Positions 1-4,954 of a stretch of 9,470 nucleotides of DNA are shown here, in pieces. The notes below the pieces were generated by a model that saw nothing but the letters and a program-made list of their open reading frames with translations, made no database searches and was not told the DNA's origin. The stretch's first letter is position 1, and every line of letters begins with the position of its first letter. A program made the translations under genes and the position numbers. The stretch comes from DATGEP01 sp035310125 (GTDB taxonomy: Bacteria; Chloroflexota; Ktedonobacteria; Ktedonobacterales; JADMIN01), in the NCBI GenBank assembly GCA_035310125.1, contig DATGEP010000239.1:1-9470 (forward strand), read 5' to 3'.

Positions 1-3
1 TGC

Positions 4-228
4 TCACACCGCTTTCCCGAGCAGCATGTCCGCCGCGCCGTACTGCGCTTCGTTGCCCTCGGTCAGGCCCATCAGCTTGCGGCGCTTGGCGAACTCCTCG
101 GCGGACGCGTCGTCCTGGAGGTTGTTGCCCAGGCCGGGGAGCCCGAGCATCTGGCTGGCGTTGGCCGCCACGCCGGACGGCATCTGGAGCTGGACCGAGC
201 CCAGCATGGAGTTGGCGTCGAGCGGCAT
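4..228 (-). CDS. small phage protein of unknown function (74 aa)
   Basis: A 74-residue open frame, the last gene of the leftward packaging operon visible here. I do not recognise the family. The sequence is rich in Met, Leu, Gly and Gln in its first half (MLGSVQLQMPSGVAAN, then MLGLPGLGNN), which looks flexible. A charged segment follows (AEEFAKRRKLMGLTEG). There is no signal peptide, membrane helix or cysteine. Its ATG comes one base after the TGA of the upstream gene (TGA-C-ATG), and no strong Shine-Dalgarno sequence is present, so translational coupling is likely. Its place after the large terminase, where portal or head genes usually follow, suggests a minor virion or packaging-related protein; that is inference from position only. 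Confidence 0.6.
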   Translation of the reverse strand: MPLDANSMLGSVQLQMPSGVAANASQMLGLPGLGNNLQDDASAEEFAKRRKLMGLTEGNEAQYGAADMLLGKAV

Positions 229-229
229 G

Positions 230-418
230 TCAGGACTTCGTGGGGACCACGATGCACTTGAAGACGTAGCCCTCGACCTCAGGGTCGGCGCTCGCCTTCA
301 GGGATTGCTCGGCGGCCTTGGCTTGGCAGGCCTCCATGCTCGGGGCGCGGAGCAGAGCGGTGAAGGGCTCCCGGTCCACGGACGAGAAGAAGGTGACGAT
401 GGCGAGCAGGACGATCAT
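230..418 (-). CDS. small membrane-anchored or secreted protein (62 aa)
   Basis: A 62-residue protein that begins with a hydrophobic stretch (MIVLLAIVTFFSSV, residues 1-14), readable as a short signal peptide or membrane anchor. A small polar domain follows with two cysteines (in MEACQAKA and YVFKCIVV) that could form a disulfide in the periplasm. The overall pattern, hydrophobic start, then SMEAC, Ala/Lys-rich helix and a closing strand with Cys, resembles small periplasmic proteins often seen in phages and proteobacteria, but I cannot name a family. An AGGAG ribosome site lies 8 bases before the ATG, better than most in this operon. A 47-base gap separates it from the large-terminase stop. 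Its Phe-Lys pair is encoded TTC-AAG, the ordinary choice here. Confidence 0.65.
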   Translation of the reverse strand: MIVLLAIVTFFSSVDREPFTALLRAPSMEACQAKAAEQSLKASADPEVEGYVFKCIVVPTKS

Positions 419-465
419 GGTTTGGCTCCTGGCTGGAATGTCAAGTCTGGCTTGACTATCTGCGC

Positions 466-1923
466 CTAGAATAAATCGAAGTCAACCCCCGTCGCGATGC
501 CGCCGTTCTTGGGCCGGACGAGGCCGCCGCCGGGGCCGAGCGCGACAGCGCGGCTGAACCGCTTCATCATGATCGCCTTCTGGAGCGCCGACAGGATATC
601 GTCGTTGACCTTGACGATCTGGCCGTCCTTGCGGTGGTAGAGGTCGAACTCCTCCCAGAACTCGCCCAGGTGCGCGGGGGCTTTAAAGCGTCCGGTGGTG
701 ATCCGCTCCTGCATCTCCATGATCGCGGCCTCGGTGGACACGCCACCCTCCGGCCACGTCGCGTGCTCGGGCAGCATGAGGAGCCCGCCCTGCTTGCGGT
801 AGGAGGTGGCGAGCGTCTCGCCCGTGCCGTCCTTCGACCGCTGGGTGCCGTCCTGCGGCCAAGCCACGGGGACGTTGCGCCCGATCTGCTTCATCTGATA
901 GGCGTGCTGGAGCGGCAGCGCCCCGGCGATCCGGTGCGTGAAGTGCAGATGGATCACGTCGTTGTCCTTGTCCCACACGATCAGCGCGGCGGCGAACGGG
1001 TGGTCGATCCCGAAGTCGATGCCCCAGAGCTTGGTCCAGTAGGCTGGGATATGCGACAGCGCGGGCTCCAGCATCATCTCGTGCGGGTAGGGGAAGATGC
1101 GCCCCGAGCCCATCATCGGGATACCCCTGGCGCGGGCGTCGCGCTCGTGGGCTGGCCACGCGGCAATGATCGCGGCGCGGTCCTCGGCGGGGATATGCTC
1201 CGCGTCGTCGATGGTCATGGTCACGACCTGACGGTCGGGGCTGGGCTCCTGGAGGAACTTGCGGACGACCTCGGACATGCCCTTCAGCGGGGTGAAGGTG
1301 GTGAACACCATCCCCTTCGTCGCGGTGGTCCGCGTCACGATCTCGGAGTACACGTCCTGCGGCGGCTCCTCGTCGCACCAGTCGAAGTCGATGGGCTCGC
1401 CCTGGTGCTTCGTCCGGCCCTGCTCGTAGGACTTGAACGTCAGGGTGCTGGTCCCGTCGCACGTGCTGTCCGACCGGTAGTGCTTGACCTGGATGGTGTC
1501 GTAGGCATCCGTGACCCCTCGGGCCAGCGACACGTCCACGAAGTCTTCCTTGGGGATGAACCCGGTGCCGAAGTCGGCGGTCACGCCCGGCGGCCCGCAC
1601 AGCTTCTTCTGCTGCACGTCGCGCACGAGCAGGCCGGTCTCGCCGTCCGCCCACGCCCGCACCGGTCGATCCCAGCGGCGGCCCACCCAGTCGTCGCCGT
1701 AGCGCCCGGTCAGATGCTTGGCCGTCTCGAAGCCCCCGGTGTCCGACTTGCCGTTCTGGTTGCCTGCCATGAGCAGGCGCTCACGCACGGTCGCCCCGAG
1801 CCGGATGAACTCCTTCTGCTTGGGGTAGGGCGTCCAGAAGTCGAGCTTCCTGAAGGAGCGGCGGTTGGCCGCTGCCTCCAGGGTCTCGATGAGCGCCGCG
1901 AGCTTGGGGTTGTAGGAGCCCAT
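466..1923 (-). CDS. terL: terminase large subunit (DNA-packaging ATPase/nuclease)
   Basis: A 485-aa protein of normal length for a phage large terminase, the motor that pumps DNA into proheads and cuts it. Seen in order: a Walker A-type loop AGNQNGKS (about residues 53-60), an acidic Walker B segment IDFDWCDEE (178-186) with the catalytic Glu, a coupling motif TTFTPLKG (208-214), and a nuclease domain opening with WGIDFGIDHP (300-309, metal-binding Asp303). Further candidate acidic ligands are Asp358 (WPQDG) and the Asp pair near 441-442 (NDDILSAL). The motif set fits the Terminase_6 / P22 gp2-like group. The ATG lies two bases beyond the upstream TAA and has no obvious ribosome site, so coupling to the preceding gene is likely. 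The residue pair F413-K414 is written TTT-AAA as part of the recurring CTTTAAAG motif, whereas F163-K164 in the same protein uses TTC-AAG. Confidence 0.95.
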   Translation of the reverse strand: MGSYNPKLAALIETLEAAANRRSFRKLDFWTPYPKQKEFIRLGATVRERLLMAGNQNGKSDTGGFETAKHLTGRYGDDWVGRRWDRPVRAWADGETGLLVRDVQQKKLCGPPGVTADFGTGFIPKEDFVDVSLARGVTDAYDTIQVKHYRSDSTCDGTSTLTFKSYEQGRTKHQGEPIDFDWCDEEPPQDVYSEIVTRTTATKGMVFTTFTPLKGMSEVVRKFLQEPSPDRQVVTMTIDDAEHIPAEDRAAIIAAWPAHERDARARGIPMMGSGRIFPYPHEMMLEPALSHIPAYWTKLWGIDFGIDHPFAAALIVWDKDNDVIHLHFTHRIAGALPLQHAYQMKQIGRNVPVAWPQDGTQRSKDGTGETLATSYRKQGGLLMLPEHATWPEGGVSTEAAIMEMQERITTGRFKAPAHLGEFWEEFDLYHRKDGQIVKVNDDILSALQKAIMMKRFSRAVALGPGGGLVRPKNGGIATGVDFDLF

Positions 1924-1925
1924 GC

Positions 1926-2198
1926 TTACAGGTGGGTCTTGGCCTCGTCCACCAGCTTGTGGGCCTCGGCGACGGCGGCCCGGTAGTCGGCCCCGGCCTG
2001 CTCGCGCAGCTTCTCGGCTTCCGGCGTGAAGTGGGTCTCGACCCAGTGGTCCACGCTGGAGGTCCAGGCTTCGAGCTTGTGCTCCAGGTCGTCCGCCGCC
2101 GCGTGCAGCTTCGGAGCCAGTTCCTTGGCCTTGGTGGTCAGCATGCCTTCGGCGGCGGTGGCGAAGTTCTTCAGCTTGTCGATCAGTTGGATGGTCAT
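1926..2198 (-). CDS. small alpha-helical protein between terS and terL (90 aa)
   Basis: A 90-aa protein starting MTIQLIDKLK, almost entirely amphipathic helix: long runs of Ala, Leu, Glu and Lys with heptad-like spacing (KAKELAPKLHAAADDLEHKL, then HKLVDEAKTHL). No cysteines or membrane segments. It is likely a coiled-coil or helical-bundle protein; function unknown. I chose the ATG at 2198 rather than an in-frame start 23 codons earlier because an AAAGGA ribosome site lies 6 bases before it, and because the longer form would run through the preceding gene in another frame. That ribosome site is part of a CTTTAAAG copy that also contains the stop codon of the upstream gene. Its own stop is two bases from the terL start. 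Its position between the two terminase genes suggests a role in packaging, but this is positional inference. Confidence 0.75.
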   Translation of the reverse strand: MTIQLIDKLKNFATAAEGMLTTKAKELAPKLHAAADDLEHKLEAWTSSVDHWVETHFTPEAEKLREQAGADYRAAVAEAHKLVDEAKTHL

Positions 2199-2208
2199 AG
2201 TGTGTCCT

Positions 2209-2454
2209 TTAAAGCTTGGGTTGACCAGTGCGGTCGGCGACCGACTGGTAGAGTTGGTGCGCGGCATAGTATGACCCGAGGGTCTTCACCCGGTCGCCGC
2301 GCGCCCCGAGCGATATGGCCGCCATGTCCAGGTTCGCGGCAGCGCGCTCCAGTTCATGGGCTTCGATGTCATACTCGCCCGCCAGCTTCTTCGCCAGCTC
2401 GCGGCATTGCGCGCCCAGCTTGGTCTGCGGGGTCTTACCCTTGATGAGGCTCAC
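2209..2454 (-). CDS. small protein of unknown function downstream of terS (81 aa)
   Basis: An 81-aa protein beginning GTG AGC CTC ATC, read as MSLIKGKTPQTKLG. The GTG start is supported by a GGAGGA ribosome site 6 bases upstream and by a 4-base GTGA overlap with the terS stop. The protein is mixed helical, basic at its N-terminus and Ala/Leu-rich in the middle (ECR-like segment QCRELAKKLAGEYDIEAHEL). It ends YYAAHQLYQSVADRTGQPKL. No known domain is recognised. Its terminal codons CTT TAA fall inside a CTTTAAAG motif, so the stop codon of this gene is made from that repeated palindrome. Confidence 0.75.
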   Translation of the reverse strand: MSLIKGKTPQTKLGAQCRELAKKLAGEYDIEAHELERAAANLDMAAISLGARGDRVKTLGSYYAAHQLYQSVADRTGQPKL

Positions 2455-3065
2455 AGCAAATCCTCCAATCCAGCCGAAGACATAGCCGGTTCGGGTAGGG
2501 CTGTCAACTCCGGCTTGACCTCGGTGAACTCCGCATCGACGTACTCGACGCCTGCCGATCCCAGGAGGGCGCGGGGGTCCATGCCCAGCCGCCGGGCGAG
2601 CGCCACCACCTTCTCGACCTGATCCTTCTCCGTCACCGTGACGTTGTGGTTGTGCTCGATCTGCACCGCCGCGATCATGCCGTTCTGCGCCAGCACCCGT
2701 TCGATGGCTTTAAAGTGATCCTTGTGGGTGGGGTCCTTGACGATCTCCATGAGCGCCGTGACCGCCTTGTACCCGGCGATCCTGAACTTCTCCTGGGCCA
2801 GCTCCCGCATCGCCGCCAGCACGTCATCGTCGTGGACGTTCCGGTAGCCAGCGCGGGTGTACGCTTGCCGCGCCTGCTCGGGGGTGGCGCTGTCCTTGCC
2901 GTAGCCTGCGCGCCGGGCGGCCCCTGCCGCGTTCTCGTCGCCCGCCTCCAGGTACGCCATGACCCAGGCCCGCTGTTGTGGCGAGATTTTGAGGAAGGAC
3001 GGCGGCATCGCCGGGTCATCCGGGATGGGCGCGTAGAACTCTGATAGGTGGGCTTCGGTGCTCAT
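2451..3065 (-). CDS. terS: terminase small subunit-like protein
   Basis: About 204 aa from the ATG at 3065. An in-frame GTG at 3080 would add five residues. The N-terminal part holds a helix-turn-helix-like segment (SPQQRAWVMAYLEAGDEN, AAGAARRAGYG), the usual pattern of DNA-binding small terminase subunits that recognise the packaging site. A helical middle (ALMEIVKDPTHKDHFKAIER) and a charged segment (TVTEKDQVEKVVALARRL) suggest the oligomerisation region, and the acidic/proline tail fits contact with the large subunit. It is the first gene of the leftward operon, three genes before terL. Neither start has a ribosome site; a TTGACA hexamer 17 bases before a weak TACATC would place transcription start at or next to the ATG, so a leaderless message is possible. 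Lys-Phe context DHFKAI carries a CTTTAAAG copy. Confidence 0.85.
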   Translation of the reverse strand: MSTEAHLSEFYAPIPDDPAMPPSFLKISPQQRAWVMAYLEAGDENAAGAARRAGYGKDSATPEQARQAYTRAGYRNVHDDDVLAAMRELAQEKFRIAGYKAVTALMEIVKDPTHKDHFKAIERVLAQNGMIAAVQIEHNHNVTVTEKDQVEKVVALARRLGMDPRALLGSAGVEYVDAEFTEVKPELTALPEPAMSSAGLEDLL

Positions 3066-3071
3066 ATCCGC

Positions 3072-3100
3072 GATGTACACCGGTTAGGGGGTCTTGTCAA
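3072..3100 (-). promoter_or_regulatory. possible leftward promoter for the terminase operon
   Basis: On the minus strand a perfect TTGACA (3100-3095) is followed after 17 bases by TACATC (3077-3072), a weak -10 matching three of six consensus bases. A start about seven bases on would fall at the ATG at 3065, giving a leaderless terS message, which agrees with the lack of a ribosome site. The spacing matches the other promoters of this window; the poor -10 keeps confidence low. Confidence 0.4.
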
Positions 3101-3239
3101 CCGAAGTCGCCCAAAATTTTCAACTGTCTATCGCTGTACACCACCCGGTCTAATTTTTTCGACCGGCGCGTGCCAGACCATCGCTAGGCATACACACGCG
3201 GCAGGCGAAAGCAAGACCCTCCCGGCACCCCCACCGGTC

Positions 3240-3253
3240 TTACACCTGTAAAC
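3240..3253. promoter_or_regulatory. operator-like dyad A
   Basis: TTACACCTGTAAAC: an inverted pair of TTACA/TGTAA half-sites two bases apart, centred at about 3245. The right half TGTAAAC is identical to that of the best copy at 3293-3308. Size and symmetry fit a dimeric helix-turn-helix repressor or Cro-like protein; no such gene is visible in the window. Confidence 0.5.
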
Positions 3254-3264
3254 TGATGGGCAAA

Positions 3265-3278
3265 TTACACGTGTAGAC
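3265..3278. promoter_or_regulatory. operator-like dyad B
   Basis: TTACACGTGTAGAC, containing the perfect 10-base palindrome TACACGTGTA (3266-3275). It shares the TTACA-N2-TGTA layout with the flanking dyads. Centre-to-centre distance is about 25 bases to dyad A and about 30 to dyad C. Confidence 0.5.
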
Positions 3279-3292
3279 CAACGAGCACGCTA

Positions 3293-3308
3293 GTTTACAA
3301 CTGTAAAC
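3293..3308. promoter_or_regulatory. operator-like dyad C (best copy)
   Basis: GTTTACAACTGTAAAC has perfect 7-base arms (GTTTACA / TGTAAAC) around a 2-base centre. It is the most symmetrical of three related dyads in the divergent region and lies about 120 bases upstream of the rightward TTGACG hexamer. It is a probable protein-binding site; the binding protein is unknown. Confidence 0.55.
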
Positions 3309-3351
3309 GGACATATGCGCTATGCAATCGCTAGCAATGAGGGACGCGCAT

Positions 3352-3370
3352 TAGCAGACTGGGCATATGC
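3352..3370. repeat. 19-bp direct repeat, copy 1
   Basis: TAGCAGACTGGGCATATGC, repeated exactly 34 bases later. An inverted, slightly diverged relative occurs in the other control region at about 5983-5998. The repeat lies just upstream of the rightward genes and looks like a regulator-binding iteron. Confidence 0.75.
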
Positions 3371-3385
3371 AAGCCTCGCCATGTC

Positions 3386-3404
3386 TAGCAGACTGGGCAT
3401 ATGC
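3386..3404. repeat. 19-bp direct repeat, copy 2
   Basis: Second exact copy of TAGCAGACTGGGCATATGC, 34 bases (about three helical turns) after the first, so both would lie on the same face of the DNA. It covers the position where a -35 element for the TATATA box at 3414-3419 would be expected and no good -35 is present, which would suit an activator-dependent promoter. Confidence 0.75.
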
Positions 3405-3425
3405 GAAATCGGGTATATAGCGGCG

Positions 3426-3454
3426 TTGACGCTTCGTTAGGGATTGGCTAGGAT
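3426..3454 (+). promoter_or_regulatory. rightward promoter for the 3487 gene
   Basis: TTGACG (3426-3431), 17-base spacer, TAGGAT (3449-3454). The expected start is near 3461, giving a leader of about 25 bases with an ACGGAG ribosome site before the ATG at 3487. The hexamers closely resemble TTGACT-17-TAGGCT at 7822-7850, suggesting a shared promoter style. Confidence 0.6.
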
Positions 3455-3486
3455 AGTGGCGTTGTTCAAGCAACGGAGCGCAACCC

Positions 3487-3729
3487 ATGAACACCTCGCC
3501 AGCCTTCACCCGCCCAAGCATGGTGACGGAGCACAACAAAGCCCGCGCAGCTATCGCCCAGAGCGAGCGAGAGCGCATCGCGGGCGACAAGATGGCGCGC
3601 AATGCCTTCCTCTTCCTCCTCGCGTCCCTCGCGCTCTTCGCGTGGTGGGGCTGGAGCGTCGAGGCGGCATGGCAAGCCGTCACCGTGCTGCACGTGATCC
3701 CCTCGCATCCCGTGGGCCACGTGCTGTAG
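3487..3729 (+). CDS. small single-pass membrane protein (80 aa)
   Basis: An 80-aa protein with a polar, basic N-terminal half (residues 1-38, including HNKARAAIAQSERERIAGDK). One membrane helix follows at about residues 39-58 (NAFLFLLASLALFAWWGWSV), then a short C-terminal tail. The Arg/Lys-rich side before the helix predicts a cytoplasmic N-terminus. No family is recognised. It is the first gene of the rightward block, with a promoter about 60 bases upstream and a GGAG-type ribosome site. Its TAG stop is the first base triplet of a structured repeat element that recurs after the next gene. A frame in another phase overlaps this gene, but its protein is a low-complexity basic sequence without its own ribosome site. 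Confidence 0.65.
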   Translation: MNTSPAFTRPSMVTEHNKARAAIAQSERERIAGDKMARNAFLFLLASLALFAWWGWSVEAAWQAVTVLHVIPSHPVGHVL

Positions 3730-3812
3730 CTCACCACGCCAGCGAGCTTTAAAGCTCCCAAGGCCCGGAGCCCGCAAGGGTGGCCGGGCCGAAGGCGTGG
3801 GGAATGTTCCCC
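3727..3812 (+). ncRNA. duplicated structured RNA element, copy 1
   Basis: Bases 3737-3804 are identical to 4046-4113. The sequence can fold into a three-way junction. The closing stem is CCACGCC (3734-3740) with GGCGTGG (3794-3800). One arm is GAGCT/AGCTC with a TTAA loop (3744-3757). The other arm is GGCCCGG/CCGGGCC (3762-3768 with 3784-3790), capped by CCC-GCAA-GGG, a GNRA tetraloop. A further hairpin GGGGAA-TG-TTCCCC (3799-3812) overlaps the last two bases of the closing stem, so the two may exclude each other. There is no U-tract, so it is not an ordinary terminator. It starts at the stop codon of the preceding gene and ends shortly before the ribosome site of the next. Confidence 0.6.
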
Positions 3813-3836
3813 TGCTACCTCACGAAGGATGAGACC

Positions 3837-4037
3837 ATGACCAAGCAAGAAGCCCGCGAAACCCTCGCCGAAGCTCGCGAGGCCACACGCGCCGCGAATG
3901 CCGCCTATCAAGCGGCGTGGCGCAAGGAGCCCACGGCAAAGGGATACGCTCGCGTTGACGCGGCCCTTGACGTGCTGCACCAAGCGGAGGCCAGCGAGCG
4001 GGCGCTTGCTCAAGAGCTGGCGATTTACCTGGACTAG
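3837..4037 (+). CDS. small helical protein of unknown function (66 aa)
   Basis: A 66-aa protein starting MTKQEARETLAEAREATRAA, rich in Ala, Glu and Arg and predicted to be nearly all helix, with two coiled-coil-like helices separated by a KEPTAKGY turn. I chose the ATG at 3837, with AAGGA about ten bases upstream, over an in-frame GTG at 3780, because the latter lies inside the structured repeat and has no ribosome site. The gene sits between the two copies of the repeat element, and its TAG stop begins the second copy just as the stop of the previous gene begins the first. Gene plus element therefore behaves as a unit of about 309 bases, although this protein is unrelated to the preceding one. 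Function unknown. Confidence 0.65.
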   Translation: MTKQEARETLAEAREATRAANAAYQAAWRKEPTAKGYARVDAALDVLHQAEASERALAQELAIYLD

Positions 4038-4121
4038 CTCACGCTCGCCAGCGAGCTTTAAAGCTCCCAAGGCCCGGAGCCCGCAAGGGTGGCCGGGCCG
4101 AAGGCGTGGGGAAGTTGCCCC
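4035..4121 (+). ncRNA. duplicated structured RNA element, copy 2
   Basis: Contains the second identical 68-bp core (4046-4113, offset 309 from copy 1). The preceding bases are also related: both copies begin TAGCTCAC at a stop codon, then differ by a one-base length change. The closing stem is shorter here (CGCC/GGCG plus a broken extension). The two internal arms are unchanged. The final hairpin has changed sequence but is still GGGG-AAGTTG-CCCC (4108-4121), so the ability to pair is kept. Confidence 0.6.
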
Positions 4122-4143
4122 GCGTGTTCTTTGACATCGTAAA

Positions 4144-4179
4144 CCCGAACGCGAGAGCGATACTCAAGGCGTCGCTAGG
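4144..4179. repeat. left arm of inverted repeat flanking the DoxX-like gene
   Basis: This 36-base segment, starting CCCGAACGCGAGAGCGATAC, matches the reverse complement of 4659-4694 at 33 of 36 positions. It ends 23 bases before the ATG at 4203. Two of the three differences keep G-U pairing in RNA. It contains a small CGC-GAGA-GCG hairpin. Confidence 0.75.
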
Positions 4180-4202
4180 CCCCGCAACCTGGAGCCTTTG
4201 CC

Positions 4203-4649
4203 ATGCACTATGATATCGCTTCCCTGATCCTGCGCGCCTGCCTTGGCGTCTTCTTCGTCATCTCTGGCGCGCACAAGCTCTTGCATCCCGTGAGGCGTGC
4301 AGAGCTGGCCGCGACCTTCAAGGCCGCGCACGTCTACAACCCCGCTATGATGCTCGCCATTCCCCTTGGGGAGCTGGCGGGCGGTTCGGCCCTACTCTTG
4401 GGCTTCGCCACCCCTCTAGCCTGCCTTGGGCTCATCCTGATCTGCACGGGCGCTTGCGTGCTCGATGGCCTCAAGCGCATCTCGACCTGGAAGCCGCTTG
4501 ATAAGGCGGACTATATTGACGACGTGCTGTATCTCCCTGAGGTGCTGTATGTGGTCATGATGCTTGCTCTTCTCTTCCTTGGGTCGGGCAAGTATTCGCT
4601 TGATACTCTTCTGTTTCCGCTCATCCGTGGGCTGATCTTCCTTCGCTAA
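4203..4649 (+). CDS. DoxX-like integral membrane protein
   Basis: A 148-aa protein with four hydrophobic segments at about residues 5-22, 48-67, 70-88 and 112-128. The first contains RACLGVFFVISGAHKLLHP, the characteristic opening of the DoxX family. The second and third contain GELAGGSALLLGFATPLA, the family's Glu-Gly and LLLG region. DoxX-type proteins are inner-membrane proteins linked in bacteria to thiol/redox functions; the role in a phage is unknown, and this is best read as a cargo gene. A GGAG ribosome site precedes the ATG. It is bracketed by a 36-bp inverted repeat, and its DNA becomes less GC-rich than the phage genes. Its ATFKAA segment uses TTC-AAG, with no CTTTAAAG motif, in keeping with a different origin. 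Confidence 0.8.
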   Translation: MHYDIASLILRACLGVFFVISGAHKLLHPVRRAELAATFKAAHVYNPAMMLAIPLGELAGGSALLLGFATPLACLGLILICTGACVLDGLKRISTWKPLDKADYIDDVLYLPEVLYVVMMLALLFLGSGKYSLDTLLFPLIRGLIFLR

Positions 4650-4655
4650 AAACAT

Positions 4656-4669
4656 GCGTCTAGCGACGC
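4656..4669 (+). terminator. small hairpin after the DoxX-like gene
   Basis: GCGTC-TAGC-GACGC, a 5-bp stem with 4-base loop, seven bases after the stop codon and followed by CTTTAGTATCGTTCT. The T content downstream is modest, so this is at most a weak terminator. Its right half lies within the right inverted-repeat arm. Confidence 0.3.
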
Positions 4670-4694
4670 CTTTAGTATCGTTCTCGCGTTCGGG
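4659..4694. repeat. right arm of inverted repeat flanking the DoxX-like gene
   Basis: Reverse complement of 4144-4179 at 33 of 36 positions. It starts ten bases after the DoxX-like stop and ends 23 bases before the ATG at 4718. The 23-base distance to the next ATG equals the distance between the left arm and the ATG at 4203, although the arms are in opposite orientation. Confidence 0.75.
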
Positions 4695-4717
4695 AGCATC
4701 AGCAAGAGGAACAATAC

Positions 4718-4954
4718 ATGCGACTGCATCCTAAGTTGCGGGCTATCCCTAAGCGCCCGAAGCATTATGCAAGGTTAGGGCTGATTTACGCGGCCCTTGT
4801 GCTTCTCTTCTGTGACCTGATTTCTGCCCTATGGCCAGCGTTTAGCGTCATATGGTCGAACAAGGTCGCTCATATTGGCGTAGGCATGGCCTCTATACTG
4901 GCCGTGTTCGTTGAAACCATTCATGAGGAAGAGCGCCATGATGACCAAGCCTAA
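4718..4954 (+). CDS. small two-helix membrane protein (78 aa)
   Basis: A 78-aa protein with a strongly basic N-terminus (MRLHPKLRAIPKRPKHYARL), then two hydrophobic helices at about residues 21-39 (LIYAALVLLFCDLISALW) and 50-67 (VAHIGVGMASILAVFVET), and an acidic tail EEERHDDQA. The charge pattern predicts both ends in the cytoplasm. An AGAGGAA ribosome site precedes the ATG. A small hydrophobic phage protein with two helices could be holin-like, but there is no endolysin nearby, so this is not claimed. Codon use (TTA, ATT, TAT, AAG/AAA mixed) is less GC-biased than in the terminase or protease genes. It overlaps the next gene by about 17 bases. Confidence 0.65.
   Translation: MRLHPKLRAIPKRPKHYARLGLIYAALVLLFCDLISALWPAFSVIWSNKVAHIGVGMASILAVFVETIHEEERHDDQA

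Larger units (their letters stand above)
3066..3486. promoter_or_regulatory. divergent intergenic control region
   Basis: About 420 bases without a convincing gene lie between the leftward packaging operon and the rightward genes. The stretch is more AT-rich than its surroundings. From left to right it holds a possible leftward promoter (TTGACA at 3100-3095), two TGTACA sites (3074-3079 and 3135-3140), an inverted repeat CCGGTC/GACCGG with a 10-base T-rich loop (3145-3166), three TTACA-N2-TGTA dyads (3240-3308), two 19-bp direct repeats (3352-3404), a TATATA box (3414-3419) and a rightward promoter (3426-3454). It is the main switch region visible in the window. Confidence 0.7.

Noticed and set aside
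439..444. TTGACA on the minus strand upstream of the 62-aa gene
   Set aside because: At 16-17 bases spacing there is only AACCAT or ACCATG, the start codon itself, so no -10 element is present.
634..1986. Long plus-strand open frame (450 codons) opposite terL
   Set aside because: It mirrors terL on the other strand, as expected in GC-rich DNA; its protein is low-complexity Val/Leu/Arg/Gly-rich with no domain, and terL has clear motifs.
3145..3166. CCGGTC/GACCGG inverted repeat with T-rich loop as a terminator
   Set aside because: The T-run is inside the loop, not after the stem, and the stem is only six pairs; it may be a binding site, but termination is not supported.
3734..3800. tRNA-like reading of the structured element, because of its 7-bp closing stem
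   Set aside because: There are only two internal arms, no T-loop consensus and no anticodon loop; the size and junction do not fit a tRNA.
3351..4070. Minus-strand frame of 239 codons over the small rightward genes and the repeats
   Set aside because: It spans the promoter, the direct repeats and both structured elements; the plus-strand genes have ribosome sites and sensible membrane or helical proteins.
4131..4136. TTGACA upstream of the DoxX-like gene
   Set aside because: No -10 hexamer at 16-18 bases; the nearest AT-rich hexamer (GATACT) is 22 bases away.
4718..4954. Two-helix membrane protein as a holin
   Set aside because: Topology alone is insufficient, and no endolysin or spanin gene is visible nearby.
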